A program made the position numbers and the translations under genes. This document shows positions 7,944 to 17,502 of a stretch of 40,106 nucleotides of DNA, in pieces (positions within the stretch are counted from its first letter, which is position 1; the number at the start of each line of letters is the position of its first letter). The notes under the pieces were generated by a model that saw only the letters and a program-made list of their open reading frames with translations, did no database searches and was not told the DNA's origin. Source of the DNA: Candidatus Sulfopaludibacter sp. SbA3 (lineage in GTDB: Bacteria; Acidobacteriota; Terriglobia; Bryobacterales; Bryobacteraceae). The stretch lies in the NCBI GenBank assembly GCA_945893365.1, contig CAMDED010000062.1:1-40106 (forward strand), given 5' to 3'.

Positions 7944-9086
7944 TCAAACGGCGGTGTCGTCTACTGGGATCTGCTGCACGATCTCGATTCCGAATCCTTC
8001 GAGCGCCACAATCTTGCGCGGGTGATTCGTCAGCAGACGGATCTTGTGCAGTCCAAGGTCGGAAAGAATCTGCGCGCCAATTCCGCTCTCGTGCTGAAAC
8101 TGCTGCTGTCCCGCCGGACTCGCGTAATGCTGGAAGTCCCTGCCGTGCGAAACGATGCGTTGAGCGCCCGCGTCGTCCCGCTGCAAACGAAAACCCGGCC
8201 CGGTCTGGTGGAGGTACACCAGCACTCCCGCCCCTTCCTTGGCGATTCGCGCGAGCGAACCGCGAATCAACTTCGCGCAATCGCAGCTCGCCGCCCGGAA
8301 CACATCGCCGAAAAGACATCGCGAGTGCATGCGGACCATGACGATCTCCCTGCCCGCGACGTCGCCGCGGATGAGGGCCACGTGCTGTCCCGGGTTGATC
8401 GCGCTAGCGTAGGCGATAGTGCGAAATTCGCCGAACTCGGTTGAGACCGAACCTTCGGCCACGCGTTGAATGAAGCGTTCGTGCTTCAGCCGGTGGCGGA
8501 TCAGATCGGCGACGGAAACCATCTTCAGCGAATGCCGCGCGCAGAATTCGGCAAGCTGAGGAACGCGCGCCATAGAGCCGTCCTCGTTCATGATCTCGCA
8601 GATCACGCCGGAGGGATTCAAACCCGCTAGGCGGGCGAGGTCCACCGAGGCCTCCGTCTGCCCGGCGCGTACAAGCACCCCGCCATCCTGCGCCCGCAGC
8701 GGAAAGACATGGCCCGGTCTCGCCAGATCCGCCGGGCGGGCTTGAGGGTCGATGGCCACTTGAATGGTGCGCGTGCGATCGGCCGCTGAAATGCCCGTCG
8801 TGACGCCATCGCGCGCATCCACCGATTCGCAAAACGCCGTGCCGAAGTTCGATGTGTTGCGTGGAGACATCAGGGGCAGCCGCAGAGCTTCACAGCGGTC
8901 CGCCGTGAGAGCCAGGCAAATGAGACCGCGTCCGTGAGTTGCCATGAAATTGACAATCTCAGGCGTAACTTTTTCGGCGGCGATCGTTAGATCGCCCTCG
9001 TTCTCGCGGTCCTCGTCATCCACCACGACGAGGACGCGTCCCTCGCGGATCTCCTCGATAGCCTCGGGCACCCCAACAAACGGCAT
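7944..9086 (-). CDS. ribBA: RibBA-like bifunctional riboflavin protein with altered active-site motifs
   Basis: This 380-residue protein has an N-terminal DHBP synthase (RibB) domain and a C-terminal GTP cyclohydrolase II (RibA) domain. RibB motifs include [11 protein letters not shown] (about residue 24), TTGISAADR and [10 protein letters not shown]. The usual GHTEA reads GQTEA, so the position normally holding a metal-binding histidine is glutamine. In RibA the zinc cysteines are kept ([17 protein letters not shown]). The catalytic RGQEGRGIG loop is replaced by [10 protein letters not shown], so GTP cyclohydrolase activity is unlikely. The C-terminal GIGAQIL and [17 protein letters not shown] are intact. 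It begins 6 bp after the TonB receptor stop and is probably cotranscribed with it. A second, complete riboflavin gene set elsewhere would be expected. Confidence 0.85.
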   Translation of the reverse strand: MPFVGVPEAIEEIREGRVLVVVDDEDRENEGDLTIAAEKVTPEIVNFMATHGRGLICLALTADRCEALRLPLMSPRNTSNFGTAFCESVDARDGVTTGISAADRTRTIQVAIDPQARPADLARPGHVFPLRAQDGGVLVRAGQTEASVDLARLAGLNPSGVICEIMNEDGSMARVPQLAEFCARHSLKMVSVADLIRHRLKHERFIQRVAEGSVSTEFGEFRTIAYASAINPGQHVALIRGDVAGREIVMVRMHSRCLFGDVFRAASCDCAKLIRGSLARIAKEGAGVLVYLHQTGPGFRLQRDDAGAQRIVSHGRDFQHYASPAGQQQFQHESGIGAQILSDLGLHKIRLLTNHPRKIVALEGFGIEIVQQIPVDDTAV

Positions 9087-9092
9087 AGCACC

Positions 9093-12000
9093 CTAGAACA
9101 GCAACTTCAGCCCTAATTGCAGGCGGCGCGGGCTGCCGGCGGAGAGAATGCGGCCGAACGTGGGCGAGCCTACGAAAATATCGGGCAGGTCGAGATTCGC
9201 CCGGTCGAGCAGGTTGAACGCCTCCAGGCGAAACTGCAAGGAAGCGCCCTCGGCAATGCTGGTATTCTTCACAAGCGATGCGTTCACCGTGTGGCTGGCC
9301 GGGCCGTCGACGATATTCCGTCCCGCGTTACCGAAGCTGCCGGACGAGGGAACCGCGAATGCGCCGGCGTTGAACCAGCGTTCCGCCGACCGGTCTGAAA
9401 GGCGCGGATCGCCAACAAGGTGCGGACGATCGTTCGCGCCGAAGCCCAACGTCGAGCGGCCCGTGTTGCTGTTGTCGAAATCGGAAAGCAGAGCGACCGT
9501 AAACGGACGTCCGCTCTGGAACGTGAGGATTCCGAAGGTCTGCCATCCCGAAAGAAGCTTCGACTTGCCGAGCGGCAGATCGTAGGAATAGCTAACCGAC
9601 AACCGCTGCCGGAGATCGAAGTTCGAACGCCCGCGTTCGGCACGGACGTTATTGCTGTCTTGAGGAAAGTTCGGATCTCCGGCGCTCGCGAAGAAGTTCG
9701 ACGCGTCATCAATCGACTTCGACCACGTATAGGAGGAAAGCATCGACAGGCCGGCGCTCAGGCGCTGCTGGAATCTGGCCTGCAGAGAGTGATAAATGGA
9801 GTTGCCTCGGGATTCGAGGATGCTGATGTCGTCGAACTGCGGAAGGGGGCGCGGATTGCGCGGATTGGGGCTCGGACGCGGCTGATTGATATCGCGGGCA
9901 TTGAGCAGTCCCGTGCCTTTGGACCCGACGTATCCCAGTTCGAGGACGCGAGACGTCCCAAGCTGTTCCTGAATGTTGAAGTTCCATTGCTGAATATAAG
10001 CCGTGCGCAGATTCCGCTGAACGGCCAGCGCGGAAGAGGGCGTCGGGACCGGGAAGAACTGTGGAAAGGGATCGCTAAGGCTGATCGGCGGCAATCCGGG
10101 CAGTGTGAAGAACAACTTGTTCTCGAAGTACGGCGGACTGAAATACAAGCCTTCACCCGTTGCGAGAGACGACTGATCATAGTAGACGCCATAGCCGGCG
10201 CGGAAGATGCGCTTGTTCGCGGCGTGCGGGTTCCACGCGAGTCCGAACCGCGGTCCGAAGTTATTCCTGTCGATATCGTAGCCGCCGCGCGGCATTCCCT
10301 TCGTACCGGGAGCGACGAGCGACCCGCTGGCCGAGTCGAAGAGGTTCGCGCGATCGGTGGCGTCGTGAGGCGGTCCGTTCAGCTCATAGCGCAACCCGGC
10401 CGTTACCGTGAGATCGGGCCGCGCACGCCAGGTATCCTGGGCGAAGAGACTGGCCGCGCGCGACCTGAGGTGCTGCGGATTGTCGATTTTCGCCGCGCCG
10501 GTCACGGACGGAAAATCGAGCAGCATTTCCGCCAACGCATTGCCTGTGAAGCCAAGAAAGTTGATGAAGCCGCGTGATAATACGTCGCGGTACGCATTCT
10601 GCTGCAGGAGACGGAAATCTCCGCCGAACTTGACCAGATGCCGGCCTCTTGCGAGCGTCGCCTGGTCAACCAGTTGGTAAACGTTGGTGACGCTGTGTTG
10701 CGGGTTGTTGTACTCGTCGCCGATCGGCGAGTAACCGGTGAGCGAGATCAACGGGAGGCCGAAGTCGCGGGGGTTCGCCGTGTTCGAGGGCATCCCGAGC
10801 GCCTGGCTGAGGTTGCGGCCCTGGTTCTCCTGAAAAGAACCGTTCGCGACACGGTTGAATCCGGCGCGAAATTCATTGAGGAGCGAGGGGGTGAGGGCGT
10901 GCGTTTCCGCAATCGCCGCATTCTGGGCGCGGCGCGGAATGTTGGTGCCATAACCGGGGACCGAAGAGAATCCGGGGCCGGAAAACGGCTCGTAAAGATT
11001 GCGGTCTACAAAGCTGTAGCGGACCGAAAGGTCGCCTCCGCGTCCGATTACCCGATCCAGACGCGCGTCGAAGTGATCTTCGGCGTCGCGCAGAGAAGGC
11101 GAGGACACGAAGTTGCGTCCCGGCGTCGAGCGGTTCGGCAGCGGATAGAGAGCGGCGATCGCCGCGCCAATAGTGCTCTGGCGGTTCTTCGGAATCACGT
11201 TGCCCGGGAACGGCGCCTGCGTAAAGAGATCGATCGCGTACACGGAGCTGCGCGAGAAATCCCCCACGCGCTCAAGGGCGGTCGGAACATTCGTCGTTCT
11301 GGTGATGCCTTCGCGGACGCGGCGGCCTTCGTAGTCCGCGAAGAAGAAGGTCCTATCCTTGCGGATGGGTCCGCCGAGCGATCCGCCGAACTGGTTGCGC
11401 ACGTTTTGAGGCTGATCTTCCGCGGCCGGGGCGAAGTAGTTGCGCGCGTCGAGTGAGCGGTTTCGAAAAAATTCGTAAGCGCTGCCGTGGAATCGATTTC
11501 CGCCGGACTTCAGCACGACGTTCATCTGCGCTCCTCCGGCGCGGCCGAACGAGGCGTCGTATGTGCTGGTGAGAACTTCAAACTCGCGCACGGCATCGAC
11601 CGGAGGCGTCACGCCGATGGTGTTGAGCTTTGGATCCCCGTTATAGACGCCATCCAGTAGGAACGCGTTCGAATCTTCGCGCGAGCCATTCACGCTGAAA
11701 GCGAAATCCCCGCGGACCGAGCCCGCCGAGCCTTGAGCATTGGGCGCCGCGCCCGGCGCGAGGAGGCTGAGCTGCGAGAAATTGCGTCCGTCGAGGGGGA
11801 GCCCGGCGATGTGGCGGCCGTCAATCGCCGCGCCGACTGCCATGGAATCGGCGCGCAGCAGGGGGTGGGCGCCGCGGACAGTCACTTCGTCGCGTTGGTT
11901 CCCGTCGAGCAGCGGAATGTCGAGCCGGACTTCCTGATTGACTTCGAGAACCAGCGTCTGCGTGTGCTTCCGCCGCCCCGCCGCTTCCACTTCGACGCGG

Positions 12001-12227
12001 TAGGCGCCCGGCGGCAGCGCCGCAATGTTATAAATCCCTTCAGTGGTCGTGATTGCCGACCGGCGTTTGTTCGTCTCTTCCTGGGTAAGCGCGACCGTGA
12101 CGCCTGGAAGCGGTTTCTTTGCGGAATCGGTAACGAGTCCGGCGATGACGCCCCGCAGGTTTTGGGCGTACACCGACGTCGCTGCTATCAGCATGACGGT
12201 AGGCAGCGTTAGATGTCTGACGTTCAA
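9093..12227 (-). CDS. Oar-like TonB-dependent outer-membrane receptor with carboxypeptidase regulatory domain
   Basis: This 1044-residue outer-membrane protein starts with a signal peptide (cleavage near VYAQ). A carboxypeptidase-like beta-sandwich follows (about residues 25-110, with [20 protein letters not shown]). Next comes a plug domain containing [17 protein letters not shown] and [11 protein letters not shown], and a long beta-barrel with many aromatic girdle residues that ends in LQLGLKLLF. This family is abundant in Acidobacteria and is usually linked to uptake of polymers or peptides; the substrate cannot be read here. The start is TTG at 12227 with GAGAGG about six bases upstream. 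Several long opposite-strand frames inside it are shadows. Confidence 0.9.
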   Translation of the reverse strand: MNVRHLTLPTVMLIAATSVYAQNLRGVIAGLVTDSAKKPLPGVTVALTQEETNKRRSAITTTEGIYNIAALPPGAYRVEVEAAGRRKHTQTLVLEVNQEVRLDIPLLDGNQRDEVTVRGAHPLLRADSMAVGAAIDGRHIAGLPLDGRNFSQLSLLAPGAAPNAQGSAGSVRGDFAFSVNGSREDSNAFLLDGVYNGDPKLNTIGVTPPVDAVREFEVLTSTYDASFGRAGGAQMNVVLKSGGNRFHGSAYEFFRNRSLDARNYFAPAAEDQPQNVRNQFGGSLGGPIRKDRTFFFADYEGRRVREGITRTTNVPTALERVGDFSRSSVYAIDLFTQAPFPGNVIPKNRQSTIGAAIAALYPLPNRSTPGRNFVSSPSLRDAEDHFDARLDRVIGRGGDLSVRYSFVDRNLYEPFSGPGFSSVPGYGTNIPRRAQNAAIAETHALTPSLLNEFRAGFNRVANGSFQENQGRNLSQALGMPSNTANPRDFGLPLISLTGYSPIGDEYNNPQHSVTNVYQLVDQATLARGRHLVKFGGDFRLLQQNAYRDVLSRGFINFLGFTGNALAEMLLDFPSVTGAAKIDNPQHLRSRAASLFAQDTWRARPDLTVTAGLRYELNGPPHDATDRANLFDSASGSLVAPGTKGMPRGGYDIDRNNFGPRFGLAWNPHAANKRIFRAGYGVYYDQSSLATGEGLYFSPPYFENKLFFTLPGLPPISLSDPFPQFFPVPTPSSALAVQRNLRTAYIQQWNFNIQEQLGTSRVLELGYVGSKGTGLLNARDINQPRPSPNPRNPRPLPQFDDISILESRGNSIYHSLQARFQQRLSAGLSMLSSYTWSKSIDDASNFFASAGDPNFPQDSNNVRAERGRSNFDLRQRLSVSYSYDLPLGKSKLLSGWQTFGILTFQSGRPFTVALLSDFDNSNTGRSTLGFGANDRPHLVGDPRLSDRSAERWFNAGAFAVPSSGSFGNAGRNIVDGPASHTVNASLVKNTSIAEGASLQFRLEAFNLLDRANLDLPDIFVGSPTFGRILSAGSPRRLQLGLKLLF

Positions 12228-12525
12228 AATACCTCTCTGAAACTGTAGGATTCCTTTACTATAGCCGACGTAATATAACGACGAACGATCCGGGTCGAAG
12301 GTTAGCGCTCGACGGACCGCTCCGAGCGCCTTTGCATGCCGTTGTACGGGGGCGCGAGGAAGCGGAGTGCAGGAAGAAACGATTGGACTTATCGGCGTGG
12401 GCGCGATCGATTGAGGGTAGCGGAACTTGCCGGCGCCGGCTTCGATTCGAACCGGCTCGCATGCTGAAGGTCACACCGGTAACGTGGCCCCGGTGAGCCA
12501 TATCCACGGCGGCGCTTCCATCAAA
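12228..12525 (-). promoter_or_regulatory. Intergenic region with a candidate -10 for the TonB receptor gene
   Basis: On the minus strand TATAGT (12258-12263) lies about 31 bp before the TTG start. That leaves room for a short leader containing the GAGAGG ribosome-binding site. No good -35 is seen. The rest of this 298-bp gap holds a hairpin at 12435-12456 and no gene. Confidence 0.35.
12435..12456. repeat. GC-rich hairpin between amidase and TonB receptor genes
   Basis: GCCGG and CCGGC arms flank TTCGA/TCGAA arms, giving about nine to ten base pairs with one bulged C and a tiny loop. It lies 70 bp past the amidase stop on the minus strand and could end that transcript. No T tract follows, so it is not a standard intrinsic terminator. 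Confidence 0.35.
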
Positions 12526-13512
12526 TCAAGGCTCTGCCGCTTTGAATCCGTGAAATCGTCTTCGAAGTTCCGCTCGATAGCCTTCCACGGTCAGTCCTCG
12601 CGACGCGGCGACGGCCGCTAACTGCTCCTCGGCGAGCTCGACGGATTTCAAAAGCCGCGGACCGGCGGCCTGCGCAAACGAGGCGTCGGAACGGAAACCG
12701 AAATGAGTCATCGACGGAAGCGGCAGGCGGTAGTTGTCCGGGAGACCGACTTCAGTGAAAGGAAACGCCCCGCCCCAGTCGGTATGGTGTCCGACGCGGA
12801 AGTTGTGCGGATTCACGGAGACCTGGCCGTGAGTCACGCAATTCGCCGCGGGAATTTTGTGTTTCGACCGCAGCATCGCGGTCAACGTTCTTCCCGCCTG
12901 AAGCTGCGCCGAAGTAACGGCATCCGCCGCGGTTTCCGCCTCAAAGGCCACGCCCAGGAAGGTCTGATTCAAGCCCACATAGGAACGCCGCGGGTCGGCC
13001 CAGATAGACCATCCGGCGTGGTTCGCCGCGTCTCCTTCCTCCACCACGCGGTAGACGCGGCCGAAGCGGTCGATTACGAAATGGTACATCTTGTTCCGGC
13101 GGACATACGCGATCAGGTTGGTGCCGATTCTGGTCAGTTGCCTGTTACGTTCCTCATCGAACGGCGCCTGGTGACTCTCGGTGGTATGGAAAACAATGCC
13201 CGCCGGCCGTCCATCCAGACGCCGCTCCGGGTTCGATACGCGGTACCGGTTCTCGACTCGCAGCCCGTTACTGAAGAGGTCGGCGGCGGCGCTCGCGTCA
13301 ACTAGCCAGACCTTCTCCGTGAAACTGTTCGATGCCGATGGAAGCGCAGTCCGGGGGTGCAAAGAGTCCAACTTAGCGGTCGCCGGTCCCATTTGCGCCG
13401 TAGGCGACAGGGCAAGCAGCAGGAATCCGCATGCGGTGGCGCAAGTGCGCAACCGGGGAGCTTTTCTTTTCGGACGCCCCAGGGCGCTCCGCAGGTACCT
13501 CAGTCGCCGCAC
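12526..13512 (-). CDS. N-acetylmuramoyl-L-alanine amidase (Amidase_2/PGRP fold), exported
   Basis: This 328-residue predicted peptidoglycan amidase has an N-terminal hydrophobic segment after a basic stretch (residues about 24-42), so it is exported or membrane-anchored. The Amidase_2 core runs from GIVFHTTESH through YHFVIDRFGRVYRVVEEGDAANHAG to VTHGQVSV and GHHTDWGG. The histidines in FHTT and GHHTDW are the likely zinc ligands. The listed GTG start gives a long basic leader; a later start is possible. It may act in cell-wall turnover or recycling. It follows the small secreted protein gene at 13621 in the same direction after about 110 bp. Confidence 0.82.
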   Translation of the reverse strand: MRRLRYLRSALGRPKRKAPRLRTCATACGFLLLALSPTAQMGPATAKLDSLHPRTALPSASNSFTEKVWLVDASAAADLFSNGLRVENRYRVSNPERRLDGRPAGIVFHTTESHQAPFDEERNRQLTRIGTNLIAYVRRNKMYHFVIDRFGRVYRVVEEGDAANHAGWSIWADPRRSYVGLNQTFLGVAFEAETAADAVTSAQLQAGRTLTAMLRSKHKIPAANCVTHGQVSVNPHNFRVGHHTDWGGAFPFTEVGLPDNYRLPLPSMTHFGFRSDASFAQAAGPRLLKSVELAEEQLAAVAASRGLTVEGYRAELRRRFHGFKAAEP

Positions 13513-13620
13513 CGGATCGCGAATGCGACGCGCTCGCCACTCCTCATATTCGTTCGTACTATATCAGTGTGGTTTTGAGGGGTAAGTTCTCACGGAAGTG
13601 CTGCTAAACAAAGCGTATGA

Positions 13621-13974
13621 CTACTTCTTCTGTCCGGTTCGCACGATGATGTGCAGCGCCTGATCGCCGTCGTCCCTGGAAACGAATCGCACCGTAACCT
13701 TCGATCGCACCCGGAGATTGCCCTCCACGCGAGTCTCCGGAGTGATGCGAAACGTGCGCGTGGATGAAATCTTGCCTAGAACGGTCCGGCCCACCGTGAG
13801 CGTCTCCCCGGATAGCGCGGTTACATTGCCCGCGAAGAACTGATCCGTCGAGGTGGTTGAGGGAGGCGGCGTTTGGCTGGCCCCGCCCGCGAATCCGGCT
13901 CCCGCAAAGGCAAGAAGCGTTGCGGCGGCGGTCGCGGCTAGGAGGACGCGTGGCACACTCTTAGCATAATTCAA
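13621..13974 (-). CDS. Small secreted protein, DUF5666-like beta fold
   Basis: This 117-residue protein has a signal peptide (basic start, then LLAATAAATLLAFAGAGFAGG) and a compact domain. The domain reads FAGNVTALSGETLTVGRTV, then TFRITPETRVEG and SKVTVRFV. This pattern of strands is typical of OB-like DUF5666 proteins of unknown function in the periplasm. The start appears to be TTG. It begins 28 bp after the sensor kinase stop, so it is probably the third gene of the regulator-kinase operon and may be an accessory sensor or a regulated target. Confidence 0.6.
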   Translation of the reverse strand: MNYAKSVPRVLLAATAAATLLAFAGAGFAGGASQTPPPSTTSTDQFFAGNVTALSGETLTVGRTVLGKISSTRTFRITPETRVEGNLRVRSKVTVRFVSRDDGDQALHIIVRTGQKK

Positions 13975-14002
13975 ACTAATGGATTCGAAGCTGCGCCGCG
14001 AA

Positions 14003-15487
14003 TTAAAGTTCGTTCATCACGGCGGGAGAGGAGGTCTCATGCTCCTCGGCAACCTCGGGCTGTGCGGGAAGAGTGACGACGAAGCGGCTGCCGCGGCCCG
14101 GCTCGCTCTCGACGTGCACGGCTCCCCCATGAGCTTTTGCGATCCATGCCACGAAACTCAGTCCGAGGCCCAATCCCTTCTCAGGTGACGGATCCTGGCC
14201 GGCCACGCGATAGAGCCGGTCGAAGACGAAGGGCTGGTGCTCAGGAGCGATGCCGCAGCCGGTATCGCGGAACTCGATCCGGACGGAATCCTTACGCCGT
14301 TCGAGCGAAACGTTAACTTCTCCGCCGGGGGGCGTGAACTTGACGGCATTCGAGAGCAGATTTGAAATGAGGCGCATAATCTGAATGCGATCCACCTCGA
14401 CGGCACAGCTCGCCGGTAAATTGCGCAGAAGCCGCACTTGAGCGGCTTCGGCTGGAATCTGAAACTGGTCGGTGGCCTCCCGGAGGAGCTTGGCAAGATC
14501 CTCCCGGGTCTTCTGCAAGGTCACCTGTCCGGATTCGGCCTGGGAGAGCAGCAGCAGCGCTCGCACAATCTGGCCCAGCCGCTCCACGTCTTCGAGCGAG
14601 TTCACGATCGCCTCACGGTACTGCCCGGCGCTGCTCGCAGTGAACAGCGCCACCTCGAGCTGGCCGCGGATCGCCGTGATGGGCGTGCGAAGCTCGTGCG
14701 AGACGTCTGTTGAGAATTGACGGATCTGCTGGAACGAAAGCTCCAGCCGCTCAATCATCCGGTTGAAGGTCTCAACCAGGTAATCAAGTTCGTCCCCGGC
14801 CCGCCGTCCGGGAATTCGGAGGCTGAGATTCGACCCGGAAATTCTCGCCGCGGTGCGGGCAACGTCGGTTACCGGCGCCAGCGCCCGGCCGGCGAGGAAC
14901 CACCCGAGGAAGCTGCCGCACACGATCAAAATCGGCGTGATCAGGACATAGAAGCGGGTGAACTCCTGGATGACGGCTTCGTTTTCGGCGAGCGGACGGC
15001 CGATGGCGACGAAATAGGGATCGCGGTGCCGCTCGTCGAAGTTCACACCCGCCCGCACCATATACGGCGTTCCCTGACGGTTCCGCCGCACGGACCAGGA
15101 TGGCTGCCCGCCGCGCATTACGGCCTGGATCTCGGCCGCCGTATGGGAGTCGAGCGTCTTGTAGATGTCCGAGATTTCCATTACGCTGCCGGTCGAATCG
15201 GCCAGGAGATAGATGCGCCGGAGGCGTTCGACGGTGTAAGCCTCGTCCGGATCGTCGCGGTCGAAGAACCACACGGGACGCCCGCCCTCGATCCGCAGAT
15301 AGGCCTTCATCGCGCCCCACTCCTGGTCGAGCACTTCGCGGATCTGCCGGCCGAGGATGCTGACGAGCGTTTGGCGGAAAAACACGCCGACGCCGGCGAG
15401 CAAAAGAGTGAAGAACAAGGCGTAGCTGAGAGTGAGGCGAAAGCGAAGTCCGCGGGAGAGGCGCAACAATGGAACGCGTACGCGCAT
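14003..15487 (-). CDS. Sensor histidine kinase, CusS/heavy-metal-sensor-like
   Basis: I place the start at ATG 15487, one base after the regulator stop, giving 494 residues; a longer frame reaches 15541 inside the regulator gene. There is a transmembrane helix near the N-terminus, a periplasmic sensor of about 150 residues, a second helix (FYVLITPILIVCGSFLGWFLAG) and a HAMP linker. HisKA follows with the phospho-acceptor in VSHELRTPITAIRGQ. HATPase_c has LISNLLSNAVKFTPPGG, DTGCGIAPEH and GLGLGLSFV. The layout matches CusS-type kinases, but the ligand is not evident from sequence. Confidence 0.9.
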   Translation of the reverse strand: MRVRVPLLRLSRGLRFRLTLSYALFFTLLLAGVGVFFRQTLVSILGRQIREVLDQEWGAMKAYLRIEGGRPVWFFDRDDPDEAYTVERLRRIYLLADSTGSVMEISDIYKTLDSHTAAEIQAVMRGGQPSWSVRRNRQGTPYMVRAGVNFDERHRDPYFVAIGRPLAENEAVIQEFTRFYVLITPILIVCGSFLGWFLAGRALAPVTDVARTAARISGSNLSLRIPGRRAGDELDYLVETFNRMIERLELSFQQIRQFSTDVSHELRTPITAIRGQLEVALFTASSAGQYREAIVNSLEDVERLGQIVRALLLLSQAESGQVTLQKTREDLAKLLREATDQFQIPAEAAQVRLLRNLPASCAVEVDRIQIMRLISNLLSNAVKFTPPGGEVNVSLERRKDSVRIEFRDTGCGIAPEHQPFVFDRLYRVAGQDPSPEKGLGLGLSFVAWIAKAHGGAVHVESEPGRGSRFVVTLPAQPEVAEEHETSSPAVMNEL

Positions 15488-15488
15488 G

Positions 15489-16184
15489 TCAGGCCTTCCG
15501 CGCCAACGCTTCCTCCGCCGGGGCTTCGATAAGGTAGCCAATGCCCCGGACGGTCTGAATCAATTTGGCCGGAAACCGGTCGTCGATCTTGCCCCGGAGG
15601 TGACGAATGTACACGTCGACGATATTCGTCAGCCCGTCGTAGTCCATGTCCCAGACGTGCTCGACGATCATCGTGCGGCTGAGCGGCCGGCCTTTGTTGC
15701 GGATCATGTACTCGAGGATTCCGAACTCCTTGGGGGCAAGCTCGATGTTCTCGCCGGCGCGGGTCACTTTTCGCCGCATACAGTCAACCACCAGGTCGCC
15801 TACCTGCAACCGTTCGGGGGCAGGCTGGCCCCTGCGAAAAAGGGCTCTCACCCGTGCAAGCAGCTCGACGAAAGCGAACGGTTTCACCAGGTAGTCGTCG
15901 GCGCCCTGCTCAAGGCCATGGACCCGGTCGTCCACTGCGCCCCGGGCGCTCAGGATCAGAACCGGCGGGCTGGCTTTGCGGTTACGAATTTTCTCGAGCA
16001 CGGCGAGGCCATCCATGTCGGGCAGCATCAAGTCGAGAATTACCAGATCATAGTTGGCCGCGGCGGCGAATTCGATGGCGCGGCGTCCGTCGGGAGCGGC
16101 ATCGACCGCGTAGCCGGCTCCTTCGAGACCGCGGCAAAGAAAATCGGCGATTCGCTTCTCGTCTTCAACCACGAGTATTCGCAT
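15489..16184 (-). CDS. OmpR/PhoB-family response regulator, CusR-like
   Basis: This 231-residue regulator has a receiver domain with acidic pocket VVEDE, phospho-acceptor D51 in LVILDLMLPDMDG, and conserved lysine in DDYLVKPF. A winged-helix DNA-binding domain follows, with LAPKEFGILEYMIRNKG and VDVYIRHLRGKID and RTVRGIGYLIE. I chose the ATG at 16184 because it opens the canonical MRILVVEDE; the longer frame to 16307 has no family match. The stop is one base from the kinase start, so the pair is translationally coupled. Confidence 0.92.
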   Translation of the reverse strand: MRILVVEDEKRIADFLCRGLEGAGYAVDAAPDGRRAIEFAAAANYDLVILDLMLPDMDGLAVLEKIRNRKASPPVLILSARGAVDDRVHGLEQGADDYLVKPFAFVELLARVRALFRRGQPAPERLQVGDLVVDCMRRKVTRAGENIELAPKEFGILEYMIRNKGRPLSRTMIVEHVWDMDYDGLTNIVDVYIRHLRGKIDDRFPAKLIQTVRGIGYLIEAPAEEALARKA

Positions 16185-16409
16185 CTGGTACCAGCTTATT
16201 ACAGTATGCCGAGATCGGCGTCGCGTGGCGGCGTAAACCAGGTATGTTCGAGACCGGCTATGCGGCGCCGGATGATGTCGTCGGAATAGACGACTTTTCT
16301 CCGGCAATCTGCCGGTGTTGGAACTTTCCAGTACCGGACGAAGGGACAGCTCGCCTAGCCGCCCTCCTGCGGCGCGCAGACCGGGACCCTTGGGCCGCTT
16401 CCGATTAGT

Positions 16410-17502
16410 TTACGACACCGAGAAACAACAATCCACCTCGTACCCGCCGCCCGGCGCACCGGGCCGAAACGAAGCCGTCTGACGTTTTTTTAGGATGCTC
16501 ACCTCGCTATGAATGAGTTCCACTTTACGACCGGAAAAACAGCCATTGGCGGTTAAACCGGAAGCAATCCCTTTGGGTGTTAGCTTCTTGCCGCCCATAC
16601 GAATGACGACGTGCGAACGTAGCTAAAACCTGACCGAGCACGCGCCAGAGATCCCCGATCAAGCGCCAGTATGAATCCGGGTTGTCATGTCGGTCGTCTT
16701 TTGAGATCGTTCGGTATGTGGGATTCGGCGCGCCGCCCAGGAACCACAATCGTAGCCACTGGTCTTCTTCAAAGTTGGTCGTATCTAGATACGGCGGGGA
16801 CGTGACAACCAGCTTCGGAGCCTTATCCCTTCCTTTTAGATGAATGGGAAGATTCCGGAAGTCGGATTCGAATGTGACTCCCTTCATGGCCGGAGGATCA
16901 CTCTCATACCGGAAGGACAGATGCTTGCGAAGCAACTCGAAAACATCACGTTCCGGCGCCTCAAAACCCCGCTCGATCCAGAACCGCACGGAATATTCAG
17001 GCTTGGTGCTGATTGTGCGGGGCATCTGATTGCTGAGGTAGGAAGGCGATTTGTTGCTCTCCCCATGAAGACTACCGAGTACCAGCCCGGCAAGCATACA
17101 ATCGACTTCCGACCTGCGCCAGCCAAGGTTTTTTCGTAGGAACAGAAGTTGCCTCAATGTACGAGGCGCATAGGCATAAGCAAAAAACCGAGGCAGAGTA
17201 GCCGCTTCGGCGTTCCACTGCTTCGCGACGAAACGGTTTTCAAGAAACGTAATGCGCTGCCTTAAAGCCGATTCATTTGGAGCGCTCGTCTTCGCCCGCG
17301 TTAAGCAGAATGCGACAGGGTTGATGTCGTTGCCGATCGCTTCCCGTCCACTTAGGAGAGCCTGAAAAGGTGTCGTTCCTCGCCCTGAAAATGGGTCCAG
17401 TACCACATCGCCTGGTTTTGAGAGCTTCTCAATCCATTGCTCCGCGAAACTCTCAGGGAACATCGCGAAGTATGGGCATAGGGAATGGAAGCGGTGTCTC
17501 AT
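16410..17502 (-). CDS. DNA methyltransferase (N4-cytosine or N6-adenine type), frameshifted near its C-terminus
   Basis: The main frame (17502-16525) carries the SAM-binding motif DPFSGRGTT at residues 36-44 and the catalytic motif TSPPY at 234-238, in that order. TSPPY favours exocyclic-amine methylation, often N4-cytosine. After about residue 297 the main frame loses family resemblance. The next frame continues with SHVVIRMGGKKL, then SGRKVEL, RRQT-like KKRQTASFRPG and EVDCCF, a typical ending for this family, stopping at 16410. One extra base around 16601-16625 (or two missing) explains it. This could be a sequencing error, a disabled gene, or recoding. The start overlaps the previous gene by ATGA. 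Target site unknown. Confidence 0.8.

Noticed and set aside
9420-10577. 385-codon plus-strand frame and its neighbours (10638-11456) inside the TonB receptor
   Set aside because: They lie opposite a long gene with clear domains along its full length. Their translations are rich in arginine and match no family, as expected for shadows in GC-rich DNA.
12435-12470. GGTTCGAATC on the minus strand as a possible tRNA T-loop
   Set aside because: The flanking bases form a simple hairpin and not a T-arm, and no cloverleaf is possible.
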